DNA of 28,368 nt from Asparagopsis taxiformis (GCA_030407315.1 JALQPE010000846.1:1-28368); one strand, 5' to 3'. Positions 9,678 to 19,035 are shown, counted from the first letter of the stretch. Notes: a model not told the origin generated them from the sequence alone. Translations and numbers: made by a program.

Positions 9678-9725
9678 GAAGGCATGGAACCACTGCCATC
9701 ACTACCGCACAAGGGAAGAACTACA

Positions 9726-10088
9726 GATAGCAATGTACGTATCTGGGACGTGCGCACATGCAAGCAGGTATCCGCGCCGCTCATAAAACATTATGGCAGT
9801 GCTCTGTCTGTGGTTTTCAGCACGGACGGCAAGCTGTTGTACTCCGGCGGCAGTGACCGAATCTGCATGTGGGACGTTAGGAACCTGGATGACGGGGTAA
9901 AATTCGTCGGTGAACTGCAGCACGAGCGTATGCGAAATGTGTGCTCCCTGCGTATAAGTGCAGACGGGAAATCGCTGATCGCACTGGCCACGGGTGTGTT
10001 TGTGTGGGGTGTGAGTGGAAAGGAGGGCGTGGGTGGTAGAGCGGAAGAGGGGAGGGTGGTGAGGTTTGAACGACTGAATGTAGTATGA
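9726..10088 (+). pseudogene. 3' fragment of a WD40-repeat gene, disrupted by the gypsy insertion
   Basis: The frame gives about 120 residues with WD-repeat signatures: SNVRIWDVRT, then YGSALSVVFSTDGKLLYSGGSDRICMWDVRN, then NVCSLRISADGKSLIALATGVFVWGV. These are the last two to three blades of a propeller, ending in a Gly/Glu-rich tail and TGA. The upstream reading frame back to 9684 is LTR sequence, so the apparent start is an artefact. The 5' part of the gene should lie left of the gypsy element, outside the window. WD40 propellers are protein-interaction platforms; the partner cannot be told. An association with NB-ARC proteins such as the one at 26278-27688 is possible but unproven. Confidence 0.75.
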
Positions 10089-11139
10089 GAGAGTAGAAGA
10101 ATGTAAATGAAAATATTTATTATTTGTACAAGGGTTTGGGAACTGTCGAATAGGAGTGGAGGAGTAGAAGAAACAGCGAAGGAGGATATGGCACGTGTTT
10201 AGTCTGCGGGTGGGAATGTGGGCTGTAATGGGTGTGGATGGAGTTGAATTACCAATTGAGGGGCGTGGAAACGAATTAAATTTAGTGTGGGAGATGTGGG
10301 AGATCGATCAATTAGAAACATGGCGGGCACTGTGGAATGGAAAGAGGTAGTGAGGCTGAAAATATATTCCATTATAGGATACAACAGCCAATGCCAAGTG
10401 TAAACGTGTACAGCGTTTGATCAAATAAATTCCCAGACACGACAACGCGCCCGACAGTTTCAAGATTTCCTATCATACTTGTCCTACTGCTTCCTCTCGA
10501 CAGACGAGACTCATCTTCAGAAAAGTTGAGGAATCAAACATAATCAATCGTGGTCAGCACCAGAGCCTATCTAATAGCTTAGCGTGGGGATTCACGTTCA
10601 GATTGTCCTGGGTGATGTTGCATTTTGCCGAATGGAGTAATTTTACCTGCTCTCCAATTCCGCCCAAGTACTCCAGACTCAATGACTTTCTTGTCAGCTC
10701 CATCATGTGAAACAGTAAGGCCGATACCGATCCCTATCAATTCCTCTCATTTCACCACACACCATTCCCAATGCAATTCATCCTGCTCAAAATATTCATC
10801 CCATAGTCTCCTCTCACCTCATTTCGTGCATGGTGAACAACCTGTATCCCCTTTCGCACAAATTATCAAACCATTCATTCACTCAGCATCAATCTCATTG
10901 CCCCACATTTCCCATTCATGCGCCCCTGATTCGTGACGCAACCCTCTCCCTCCCCATGACATTCAGCACCCACCTAAATTTTTCCATTACAGAGAGTCAG
11001 AGTCGCTTTGCAATCCTTTCCAGTACATATTCAATATCCTCATTCCAATAGCCTCCCAGTCCACCCTCATCCACCTTCAACACTTCCAAACCCTCTTTCC
11101 AGACTCAACTCCATTCCAGACTCTCCAAAATACTCCATC
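10089..11139. other. intergenic DNA, no supported gene
   Basis: The first part holds the 3' UTR of the WD40 fragment, with AT-rich AAATATTTATTATTTG near 10110. From about 10620 to 11139 the plus strand is pyrimidine-rich (CCTCCCAGTCCACCCTC-like), which fits the promoter and 5' UTR of the following gene. Short frames here have low-complexity Ser/Pro/His-rich translations, and I do not accept them. Confidence 0.6.
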
Positions 11140-11532
11140 ATGAAGTCTATGCGCCTGGAAAATGCGATCCAGAAGGCCCGCTCAGCGGCCAGGGAAGCTT
11201 CTCGCTTCCAGCGCACCAAACGGGTGAGAAAGGCTGCTGGCAAAGCCGAGAAAAGAGCCACTAGGCTCCTCACAAAACATCTGCAATCCATGCAGTTGTC
11301 GTTTGCGGAGTGGAGCAAGGAACTCGAGGTCTGCCATGCAGACTATGCCAGGCTAAAGCAACAGGCCGGCAAGGAATGCAACAAAAGTGACATGGTCCTA
11401 GAGTTTGACCTTTCGCTTGCCTCCTACAAAAGAGTGCTGGTGACCTTGCTTAGGAATACAGCAGAGGTGGAAGAAGGGTGTGCTGCACTAGGTGGATTGT
11501 GCTCAGCTATGCAATCAGCTTCCGTTGAATAG
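11140..11532 (+). CDS. small basic helical protein of unknown function, 130 aa
   Basis: The frame extends upstream, but that part translates pyrimidine-rich leader; the ATG at 11140 (context ATCATGA) starts a sequence of different character. Residues 1-60 are rich in Ala, Arg and Lys with a helical, possibly coiled-coil pattern (MKSMRLENAIQKARSAAREA) and basic clusters (KRVRK, KAEKRATR) that could be nuclear or nucleic-acid-binding. The second half (AEWSKELEVCHADYARLKQQ, then SLASYKRVLVTLLRNTAEVE) is also predicted helical. AATAAA lies 17 bp after the stop. No family was recognised. It is flanked by retroelements but intact, so it may be a real compact intronless gene. Confidence 0.6.
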   Translation: MKSMRLENAIQKARSAAREASRFQRTKRVRKAAGKAEKRATRLLTKHLQSMQLSFAEWSKELEVCHADYARLKQQAGKECNKSDMVLEFDLSLASYKRVLVTLLRNTAEVEEGCAALGGLCSAMQSASVE

Positions 11533-11548
11533 CTTGGTGTTTATAAAT

Positions 11549-11554
11549 AATAAA
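11549..11554 (+). terminator. poly(A) signal AATAAA of the small gene
   Basis: AATAAA sits 17 bp past the stop codon in an AT-rich stretch (TTATAAATAATAAAAGG). Confidence 0.6.
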
Positions 11555-12126
11555 AGGAACAATCGAACTCCAACTTTTCTGTGCCATGTACTGCTGTTCT
11601 TTATTAGATTGGACTAGTTGAGTGTGGTTTTAGAATAGCAAGGGAGTTCAGAGTCCCCATGGCGGGGAAATACATGTGACGCTGGAGTTTAGATGAGTGG
11701 TAGGTAGTGTCAGGTTCTTTCAATCTTGAGTTTTGTATCTCCATCAAATCTGAACAGGTTGATTACTTACGGCGATCATCGGGACACACGGGATGGAATG
11801 CAGATGACGTTCTAGAGGCAGACTGTATTTCCAATGCTACTGTCTACTTGTGACTGATATGTACAAAGAGATCATCCTAGAATCACCAGTAGTAGCAGAG
11901 GTGTGGAATCTACGCATTTCAGGAAGGTAACCTGGTGAGAAATCACCATTCGTGGAGCTCTGCTAATATACTGAGGTGACAATCGTGAATACAGAGACGG
12001 CGTGCAATTCGTTCTACGTGGCAAAGCTGTTGCTCACATGCAGTCCGGCTTGCTGGAGCACATCGATACTGACTGCGTACAAACCACTTATATCCTCAGG
12101 GCGCTCGAAAGCAGTGCAGCTATTCG
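11555..12126. other. intergenic stretch with an orphan open stretch next to the copia LTR
   Basis: No gene is supported. From 11975 to 12126 one frame reads protein-like sequence (NREYRDGVQFVLRGKAVAHM and onwards to AAIR) that is cut exactly by the copia LTR. It could be an exon or gene remnant interrupted by that element, but a stop sits just upstream at 11972-11974 and no family was recognised. Confidence 0.3.
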
Positions 12127-12250
12127 TGACGAAGAACTACTACTTACAGGAACTCCTTACAGTAATCACTTAGTATTTAATCCCCGTCGCGGACCGCCGC
12201 GACGCAATAAAACCTCAGACGGGGGTAACAACATCTTCACTTCTTCAACA
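12127..12250 (+). repeat. 5' LTR of copia element 2, 124 bp
   Basis: It starts TGACGAAGAACTACTACTTA and ends TTCTTCAACA next to the primer-binding site. Its first 40 bases align with the LTR of element 1. It contains an 8-bp stem with 4-base loop, CGTCGCGG/CCGCGACG (12185-12204), followed by AATAAA at 12206-12211. ATTCG (12122-12126) would be the left target copy; the partner is not visible. Confidence 0.85.
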
Positions 12251-12267
12251 GGTTATAGGCCCAGACC
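12251..12267 (+). promoter_or_regulatory. primer-binding site of copia element 2
   Basis: GGTTATAGGCCCAGACC directly follows the LTR. It matches the element-1 site in 14 of 17 positions, with two of the differences beside the anticodon, so it is a weakened match to the initiator tRNA-Met anticodon arm. Confidence 0.7.
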
Positions 12268-12308
12268 TACCACTGCGCTTTTCTCTCCCACCCTCCCACT
12301 TTATCTTC

Positions 12309-12405
12309 CGGCGACGCCTTCCCGCTATTAGCGACGTGATCCGCCACCAACTCACTGACATCTTTACGGCGACACCTTCCCGCACCCTGCGACGTTATCC
12401 GCCAC
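12309..12405 (+). repeat. two 39-bp leader repeats of copia element 2
   Basis: The segments 12309-12347 and 12367-12405 both run CGGCGAC.CCTTCCCGC to ATCCGCCAC, with a 58-bp period. The preceding TCTTTACGG links them to the leader repeats of element 1. Confidence 0.75.
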
Positions 12406-12419
12406 AATTCCTCCCTGTC

Positions 12420-13955
12420 ATGGCTCAAAACCCTGAAATTACCATCACTACACCTGCGCCTCTTCAGCATCACCTTGAAATACCCCTGCTTACCGAGGCC
12501 AATTTCATTCCCTGGCGCCTTACGGTCGAACACTTCGCCAAGGCCCAGGATGTCTACGACTACCTCTTTCATCCGATACCCCCCACATCGTCACCAACTG
12601 ACCATGCCAATCACGAAACCAACCACACACAAGCGCAACTGCTTGTTGTCTCAACGCTTTCCCCTGCAGTCATGGCACAATTCACCGATGCTCAGCTTTC
12701 TGGCCCGATCCACACCCTATATGCAGACATTCAGAACCGCCTCTGTGCTAGGAATCCCGAACACACTCCAGAAGCCCTGAAACAGATGGCTAAAGCAATC
12801 AGTTGGACTTCTGCAATGACTGTCTCCGAATACATTTCGAAGCATAATGACATCAGGAAACTGATGATCCGCGCTGCATATCCCGACATTGCAAATCCAG
12901 CTACCACAACTTCCTTCATCCTAGAAGGCCTGGAGAATCACTCTGACTGGACGGTCCTTCTTCAAACCGTATCCTCACATAACGAGATAAATCCTAACAA
13001 CCCAATCTCGCAAGAAAAACTAATCGCATTGATGATCAAACATGATGACATCAACAAATGCACTGCACCTACCATCACCACGACCCACTCTACACCTCCC
13101 CAGCACAGTTCCAGCCGTCACCACTATTCCCGTCGTCGATACCTCACACATAGCCCGCCCCGAGGCCGCACCCCACCGTCCACACACGCTCGCACACAGA
13201 GGTTCCATATAGAACATAACATTCCACCGCCTCCTGGATACAAAGGCCAATGGTGTATTCATCACGGCACCGGATCTCATTCCACACAGAATTGCAAAAT
13301 GCGCCGCATGTACAAAGAAGTCATTGCTTCTATGGCTCGCAAACCCAATCTACCTAATCTCGATTCAGCACACCCCATCATGTCGAAGAACATCATTCAC
13401 GACCAACATGTATACACCTCTGATCCCTCTTCAGATGAAGACGTCACTCCGCTCCATGATGAAACTGTACGTGCCGCTCAAACCACCACTTTCTTACTGG
13501 ACTCTGCCGCGAACCCTACTCATCTAACCACACTCCCACTTAACCTACCTACTACCACTTCCGCTACCGTAACGGCAGACGGCACCCGCTCCGATGTGAC
13601 CCACAAAGGCCATGTTACCATTCCGACCTCTACCTCCTCCTTGATCACACACCAAGCAGTCGTCGCCCCCCATCTCGAAGACAACCTACTCTCCGTAGGA
13701 CAACTCACTAAAGGCCACGACGTCATTTTTACTCATCGCCGAGCTTTCATTACAACCCCTCAACCTCCCCCACCCTCAGACATTATCGTCGCCACTGCAC
13801 GCAGACGCCCGGACAACATGTTCGAACTTCAAACCGATCCACCGTGTACCGCCAACCTGTCAAAAACGGCTCGCACCTACCCTCTGACTAGACACAAAGT
13901 TACAAAAAAGGCCGTCCCATCCCCCAGCTTCCTCCGCCGTCTGTTCCTAAGATAA
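12420..13955 (+). pseudogene. copia element 2 Gag and protease
   Basis: The start MAQNPEITITT is chosen over the ATG at 12336 because it aligns with the start of element 1 and the upstream part translates the leader repeats. Gag shows the same landmarks (FIPWRLTVEHFAKAQDVYDY) and the same variant zinc knuckle C-x2-H-x4-H-x4-C (WCIHHGTGSHSTQNC). Protease reads LLDSAANPTHL, where Ala replaces Gly of the usual D-S-G, which should damage activity. The frame stops at TAA (13953-13955) because of a one-base shift in the basic linker before integrase. In element 1 this region is continuous, so this is a mutation and not programmed frameshifting. Confidence 0.9.
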
Positions 13956-16126
13956 CAAAACGCGCACTAAAAAAATCAACAATCGTGCGCCGCGGCAAAC
14001 CTTCTCGTCTTTCCCGAAAACATTCCTCCCGCTCCCATCAACGCACACGTTCACTTCCTCAGCCAAACGTCCATATTGACGTATCATCCACTGTTCAAGC
14101 CTACCATGAATGGCACCTCAAACTTAACCACGCGCACCCTATGAAAATTCACCACATGGCAAAACAAAAATTAGTTCCCAACCTCCCCAAATCCCTTTTA
14201 CGCCCACCTCCTAAGCTCTCCTGTACCGGCTGCGCGCTTGGCAAGACTGCTGCAGCCCCTTTCCGCGCGAGATTAAGAACTGACCCCATAGGAGCGCACC
14301 TTCACACCGACATCTGTGGTCCCCTCCCAACTCCATCCATTCATGGAAATAGGTACATAATCACTTTCTTAGACCAAGGCAGTCGTTTCCTCCGCGTACA
14401 CTTCGCACCCACCAAATCTCAAGCAGCAGCATATATCAAGACACACATCAATCACGTGCATACTCTCACCCCTCACATCATTACAGACATTACCTCTGAT
14501 AATGCCAAGGAGTACTACACTAAGGAACTTCAATCATTCTATGCTGCAAATAACATTACCACCCATCCCACAATTCCTCACACACCTCAAGAAAATGCTC
14601 TTGCTGAACGTGTGAACAGAACATTGATGGAATCCGCTCGTGCCAGTCTCTTAACTTCCAATCTACCCATGAACCTCTGGGAGTATGCTGTCAACGCTGC
14701 CACTGACGCCTACATTCACACGCCACATTCTGCCACCAAACAACTCCCCGTATCTCTATGCTACGGCGACGAAGCCCCGCAGATAGACACCCTCCTCCCT
14801 TTCGGCACACTGGGATATGTTCATGATCGTTCCCCTCACAACAAACTACAGCCAAGAGCAACTCTTGTCCACTACATAGGTCGATATGACTCCAGACACT
14901 ATTTCCTCTTCAACCCAGACACCACAAAAATCAGTCGCTGCCGATCCGCCGACTTCAGCTTATACCACCCTGCTGATGACCCTATCTACACCACCGCCAA
15001 CACGTACGCCCGGAAAATTACTACCCAGTTCACTGAACCCCGTAACATCAAAGAAGCACGCTCTGCTCCTGACTCTACTGAATGGTCAATCGCTTGGAAC
15101 AGCGAGCTGGACACTCTAGAGAACGCAGGGATTATATCCTTTATTCCACGCTCCAATCTCCCTTCTAACACCAAACTTCTCCCTGTCACTATGGTACTCA
15201 AGCTCAAGAAGGACAGTGACGGAAATCCACTGCTCCGCAAAGCTAGATGCACCATCCGCGGTGACCGCCAAGTCGCTGGCCTTCACTATGATCCTCAAGA
15301 CCTCTCAAGCCCAGTCGAGCACCGAGACGCGATTCGCTCATCACTTGATTTAGCTGCTGCCCATAATTACTCCGTCTACCACTGGGACCTAGAAGCTGCC
15401 TTCCTCCACGAGCTTTTCACAGAGAACAGAAACCTGTTTCTTCACCAGCCCATACGTTTCGATGGCTCTGAAAAATATCCCAATCACATTGTTCGGTTAA
15501 CAGGCAACATGTACGGCAGTCGCCAGGCCTGCAAGATCTTTACTGAAGGCCTGGCCGACCACCTTACACTTTCTGACTTTCAGCGTCTCTCTTCCGACTC
15601 CTGTTCCTTTATCTTACGCAGCAATACGGATCCTTCTCATTTCCTCCTCCTTGTCATCACCGTAGACGACTTTCTCGTCACCACAAACAGCCCAAGCCTC
15701 ACCAACACCGTCAAAATGCACCTCCGTACCAAGTACAAACTGAAAGATCTCGGTACAGTGGAACACATCTTAGGATGGAAGGTAACACACTCTACCGAAG
15801 GCATCAAAATCTCCCAGCCAGCTTACACTCAATCTGTCCTGGAGCGTTTCAGACTCAATGACGCTAAGCCTTTCCCCTCACCCATCGCCTCTGAGCTTAT
15901 CTCACCTTCCCATCATCTACAAGTACCTCTGGACCTTGCTAAATACGACTATCAGGGCCTCATCGGCTGTCTTCGTTATCTCGCGGACTCAACCCGCCCC
16001 GACCTTGCATTCATCGTTGGCTATCTTGGCCGCTTTACCCATTCACCACAGAAGCACCACTGGCAAGCTGCCCTTCGTGTTCTGCGCTATCTGAAAGGTA
16101 GTATCAACACTGGCATCCTCTACAAG
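13946..16126 (+). pseudogene. copia element 2 integrase and reverse transcriptase, truncated
   Basis: The frame picks up in the basic linker (PKITKRALKKSTIVRRGK). The integrase zinc domain (WHLKLNHAHPMKIHHM, CTGCALGK) and catalytic motifs HTDICGP, SDNAKEYY and NALAERVNR are present. Reverse transcriptase has WDLEAAFLHELFTENRN and the TVDD box in VITVDDFLV. Similarity to element 1 ends near LKGSINTGILY; the 20 or so residues that follow to the stop at 16198 belong to different DNA. RNase H is absent, so the element cannot complete reverse transcription itself. Confidence 0.92.
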
Positions 16127-16180
16127 CAACACTGGTTTTTGTCTGTACAGAACGTACTTTCGAAATCAGAATCGGTTTTT

Positions 16181-16248
16181 TTCATAATGATTGAATAGGG
16201 AATATGACAAGTGTCATATTGATTGAAGCTATGTCAAGTTGATTGAAT
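16181..16248. repeat. three direct repeats with core TGATTGAA at the left end of the candidate transposon
   Basis: The core occurs at 16188-16195, 16220-16227 and 16240-16247. The last two copies extend to TGTCATATTGATTGAAG and TGTCAAGTTGATTGAAT. Subterminal repeats of this kind often bind transposases, but no function is shown here. Confidence 0.6.
16201..16220. terminator. palindrome 3' of the transposase gene
   Basis: AATATGACAAGTGTCATATT has perfect 9-bp arms around AG. It lies 47-66 bp beyond the stop of the minus-strand transposase. No AATAAA was seen between them. It could be a 3'-end stem-loop or a protein-binding site. Confidence 0.5.
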
Positions 16249-16266
16249 TTAATTTTGTCTTAGTGG

Positions 16267-18861
16267 TTACCTCAGCATTGATGCTAGCCCAGCTCGGATT
16301 TCTTTTTCTACTCCTACTCTAATTCTTTTGTTCGTGAGTGACGCGAATTCAGCAATGACGGTGTCGACTGAAATAGTACTCTCCCATGGTACCGCCCTAT
16401 TACGCTTTCGTATCACTGCAGGGCGATACTTCCCGGTCCATACATTCCCCTTATCGTAGACCTCGTACCACCGAACTGATAATCTTTTGATAACCCCTTC
16501 ACCGTTTTCCTCACAAGCTTTTATCTGCCCCAACCAAAACGGCATATCGGTTGTACAACCTTCTCCGTTTACGGATACAAAGCGATTTACAGAATAAGGG
16601 AGGTCAGTCAACGGAGCCGAACATGCGTTCGAAATTTCGTTCTCCTCATGTAGAACCAATCTATTCGAAACTTGATTGCGGTACACTCCGTTCAGCTCGA
16701 AGCACTCATGTAGGTTCCAGTGAAAAGGGTCATCCCTATTCGAATATACCTGTTCAATCAATGCATGCAATTGCATCATCTTTGACGTACTATTAACTCT
16801 GGTTTCCTCTGCTCGAAGTCTTAACATGACTTCGTCTCGATCCGGCGGACTTTTCAACACTGTGGGAGGAACTACTTTGAGATCCGGTGGTACCAATGTG
16901 AAGCCCTTTAGACCCAGTGTGATTGTTGGGAGGGGCTCCCATTCATCGTCGCAGGAGAGCTTGACGTTGCATGCCGTGTTGTACCAGCCAGTACGACGAT
17001 CCGAACTTTCAGAGCGGAAAAACTTGAAGTACCTGTACTTTGAAAATGCATGCACCTTTCCAATCGAATTTTCGTTCGTGCAAAGGCCAGAGAAATTTGC
17101 GACGTGATTCATACGACAAACAGATGGCTCCGGTGTGTAAGAAAGCCGTAGCTCCCCAATTAGATCGTCCATGGTAGCTGCATTATAGCAATGCAACCTC
17201 CGCGAGGTGCAACTGAACGCTTGGTCAATATCAGCATGAGTGTGCCCAATTGGTAGGAACGAAACTTGAACTTCAAGGAAAACACCCCATGCGACAAGGC
17301 ACTCCAGATAGCAGAACAGAAACCTATTCTTGTTCTCTCTTGTGCAATTATCAACTTGCACGAATAGTGTCCCTTGCAGTTTTGATCCCATAGCTTTCCT
17401 TGTAAGAGTCCTGTGTAGCGCCTCAATTATGTGGTTAGCGCCGGATTCGAACTCAGCAGTCATCGTGTAGAGCGAAAGGTGCTTCTGAACTCCATGCTCG
17501 AGAACGCCTATTAATTTCACTTTCAAGCTATGGCCCACGGTTGCTTTCGTATTGACAATGAAATGAGGTAGGCCGTAGCTGGACTGGTCAGCCCCGTCGA
17601 CAATCAATGATGTGAATCTTGATGGAAATAGCGCCGCCTGCTCACACTTCTTCTGGTACTCCCTTCGCTCCCGTGATACCATTTCAATATGCAGTTTACG
17701 GCGCTCAAGAAGTGGTGCAGTGCGAGAAGAATCAGTTCCGATCCTTTCCAGATGATCCCGTAGGTATTCACACTCTGAACATTTCATAAATCTGTGGATT
17801 CTCCTGACCTTGATATGACTGCAGTACTTTTTCCAAGTTGTGTAAAAGTAACTCAAAGTGGGAAATGCCTTTCCGGGATAAAGAACGTCGTACTGATCAC
17901 AAAACATTTCGTATACAGGTCTCTTCTGAAAGAGAGGTAGGTGTTTCTCTGCTCTGTCTGGCATATCATCGGCAGTAGAAGATGCTAAACGGTCGAGGAA
18001 ACAGATGATTGCATCCCTCTGTGGTGAAGCAGCATCTCTTCTCGCACCTTTGAACAAGACTGAGGTTCCTTCTTCAGCAGATTTTTTAACTGAGCTCTGG
18101 AGATGTCGCGAAAACTTGAAGGAATACTCGAGGAAGCGATAACAAACGGGCCTTCCTGAGAAATAGTACACTTTCTTGTTGGCCTGTAGCATGCTCAGTA
18201 AATATTTCCGCCGTTCTTCCCTGTTCCATAGAAGGACTCTTCCTGCTTCGTGGCGCAAGAATACGATATCGGTTTTCCAGAAGCACCTCTTCTCACAACA
18301 CGTTTTTTTGCGAATGTCCATAGCTGAGAGAGAGTTGATGAATTTTTTTCTCTTCTGCCGCATTGTACTCATCGTAGATTGAGACGGAACAGCTGCTATG
18401 TGATCAGAAGTAGCGCATTCTCCATTTCGAAGTCTAGAAAATGGCCTCTTCAGTTTTGTTACAGGCTTGGAGATGGGCGAGGTTGAAATGTTATTTGTTT
18501 CGTTACCAAAATCGGAACTCTCCTCGGAGTGACTGTGTGCAGTGTTATTCTGCGTGCCGTTGCCGGGACAAGAACCAGGTCTCGAGAGAACAGCGTTGTA
18601 CCATGAGGTGCTTCCTGTGCTTTGATACTCGATGAAAGGAGTACCACATGGAGATGTATCGCTCACGTGACGAGAAGATAACGAGCGCAACATATGTTCT
18701 TCACTCGACTGCTCTTCACTCGACTGCAATTGGGAACGGAATTGAAGTGGCGGCCGAAAGTGATTCATGGTGGGGAAACGATCAGATTTGTTTCGGTGAC
18801 TGCGGAGTGGCTTTGATGGAAGCTTGAGGTAATAGAAATGGAAACAAATGGATTTCTGCAA
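16267..18861 (-). CDS. RNase H-fold (DDE/D-like) transposase candidate, 864 aa
   Basis: Residues 1-180 are Ser/Thr-rich and probably disordered, with basic clusters. A Cys-containing region starts at 187 (TCCEKRC) and runs through FSGRPVCYRFLEYSFKFSRH at 234-253. A C361-x2-C364 pair with following His may bind zinc. The core has VDGADQSSYG (D422), then FVQVDNCTRENKNR (D504), then LPIGHTHADIDQAF (D544/D546). This Asp / Asp-Asn / GHTH-x-D-x-D pattern is that of eukaryotic RNase H-fold proteins of the DUF7869 kind, presumed transposases. The last 110 residues form a separate domain (PFWLGQIKACE, LSVRWYE, GKYRPAV) shared with the protein at 23322. An alternative start is Met32 (18768), after which the composition looks more natural. 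It is intact and in the same direction as the methyltransferase gene. Confidence 0.75.
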   Translation of the reverse strand: MQKSICFHFYYLKLPSKPLRSHRNKSDRFPTMNHFRPPLQFRSQLQSSEEQSSEEHMLRSLSSRHVSDTSPCGTPFIEYQSTGSTSWYNAVLSRPGSCPGNGTQNNTAHSHSEESSDFGNETNNISTSPISKPVTKLKRPFSRLRNGECATSDHIAAVPSQSTMSTMRQKRKKFINSLSAMDIRKKTCCEKRCFWKTDIVFLRHEAGRVLLWNREERRKYLLSMLQANKKVYYFSGRPVCYRFLEYSFKFSRHLQSSVKKSAEEGTSVLFKGARRDAASPQRDAIICFLDRLASSTADDMPDRAEKHLPLFQKRPVYEMFCDQYDVLYPGKAFPTLSYFYTTWKKYCSHIKVRRIHRFMKCSECEYLRDHLERIGTDSSRTAPLLERRKLHIEMVSRERREYQKKCEQAALFPSRFTSLIVDGADQSSYGLPHFIVNTKATVGHSLKVKLIGVLEHGVQKHLSLYTMTAEFESGANHIIEALHRTLTRKAMGSKLQGTLFVQVDNCTRENKNRFLFCYLECLVAWGVFLEVQVSFLPIGHTHADIDQAFSCTSRRLHCYNAATMDDLIGELRLSYTPEPSVCRMNHVANFSGLCTNENSIGKVHAFSKYRYFKFFRSESSDRRTGWYNTACNVKLSCDDEWEPLPTITLGLKGFTLVPPDLKVVPPTVLKSPPDRDEVMLRLRAEETRVNSTSKMMQLHALIEQVYSNRDDPFHWNLHECFELNGVYRNQVSNRLVLHEENEISNACSAPLTDLPYSVNRFVSVNGEGCTTDMPFWLGQIKACEENGEGVIKRLSVRWYEVYDKGNVWTGKYRPAVIRKRNRAVPWESTISVDTVIAEFASLTNKRIRVGVEKEIRAGLASMLR

Positions 18862-18930
18862 AATGACTCAGTGGACTTCAGCTCGATTTCTCATGATACT
18901 AACGGGCAGCGACGGTCAGTATCCGCCGCC

Positions 18931-18956
18931 GGAACCAAATAATGAAATCTGGTTCC
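18931..18956. repeat. inverted repeat between transposase and methyltransferase genes
   Basis: GGAACCA and TGGTTCC form perfect 7-bp arms around a 12-base loop. It sits in the 174-bp gap between the methyltransferase stop and the first ATG of the transposase, so it could serve either the 3' end of one or the promoter of the other. Confidence 0.55.
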
Positions 18957-18998
18957 TCTAATCCGGATTAACTAGCACCAATGGATCATGAAAAATGA

Positions 18999-19013
18999 TT
19001 TGTCATTGACAAA
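18999..19013. terminator. palindrome 3' of the methyltransferase gene
   Basis: TTTGTCATTGACAAA has perfect 7-bp arms around one base and lies 23-37 bp past the stop codon of the minus-strand gene. It shares TGTCA/TGACA with the palindrome after the transposase gene. Confidence 0.5.
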
Positions 19014-19035
19014 GTGTCTGGATATCGATGGAATA

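Larger units (their letters stand above)
1..9725 (+). mobile_element. Ty3/gypsy chromovirus-type LTR retrotransposon, degenerate, 5' end outside the window
   Basis: The domain order seen is Gag with a zinc knuckle, protease, reverse transcriptase, RNase H, H2C2 integrase, chromodomain, purine tract and 3' LTR, which is the order of Ty3/gypsy chromoviruses. The 5' LTR and most of Gag lie left of the window. The body is broken by a frameshift in an A-run near 132-137, by frameshifts near 2270 and 2740, and by a nested copia element (3587-8456). Removing that insertion with one copy of its 5-bp duplication restores the integrase frame. The element ends at about 9725 inside a WD40 gene. It cannot make its own proteins now. 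Confidence 0.9.
9354..9725 (+). repeat. gypsy 3' LTR, about 372 bp
   Basis: The left end is set by the purine tract followed by TGTG. The right end is set by the change to WD40 coding sequence after CTACA; GATAG (9726-9730) would be the target copy. A TATA-like TATTTAAG is at 9643-9650 and AATAAA at 9672-9677. The 5' LTR is outside the window, so both ends are inferred and could shift by a few bases. Confidence 0.6.
12127..16126 (+). mobile_element. second Ty1/copia element, related to the first, 3'-truncated and frameshifted
   Basis: It has a 124-bp 5' LTR, adjacent primer-binding site, leader repeats, Gag, protease, integrase and most of reverse transcriptase, all closely similar at protein level to element 1. 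The polyprotein is frameshifted near 13935-13955. Similarity stops after LKGSINTGILYKQH at about 16126; RNase H, the 3' end of pol and the 3' LTR are missing. No continuation was found to the right, so the junction was either an insertion with deletion or a later rearrangement. Confidence 0.9.

Noticed and set aside
10199..10936. Short frames on both strands between the WD40 fragment and the small gene
   Set aside because: Low-complexity Ser/Pro/His-rich translations, no domain, no supporting start or poly(A) context.
13935..13985. Programmed frameshift between copia protease and integrase
   Set aside because: Element 1 has the same region in one continuous frame, so the shift in element 2 is best explained as mutation.
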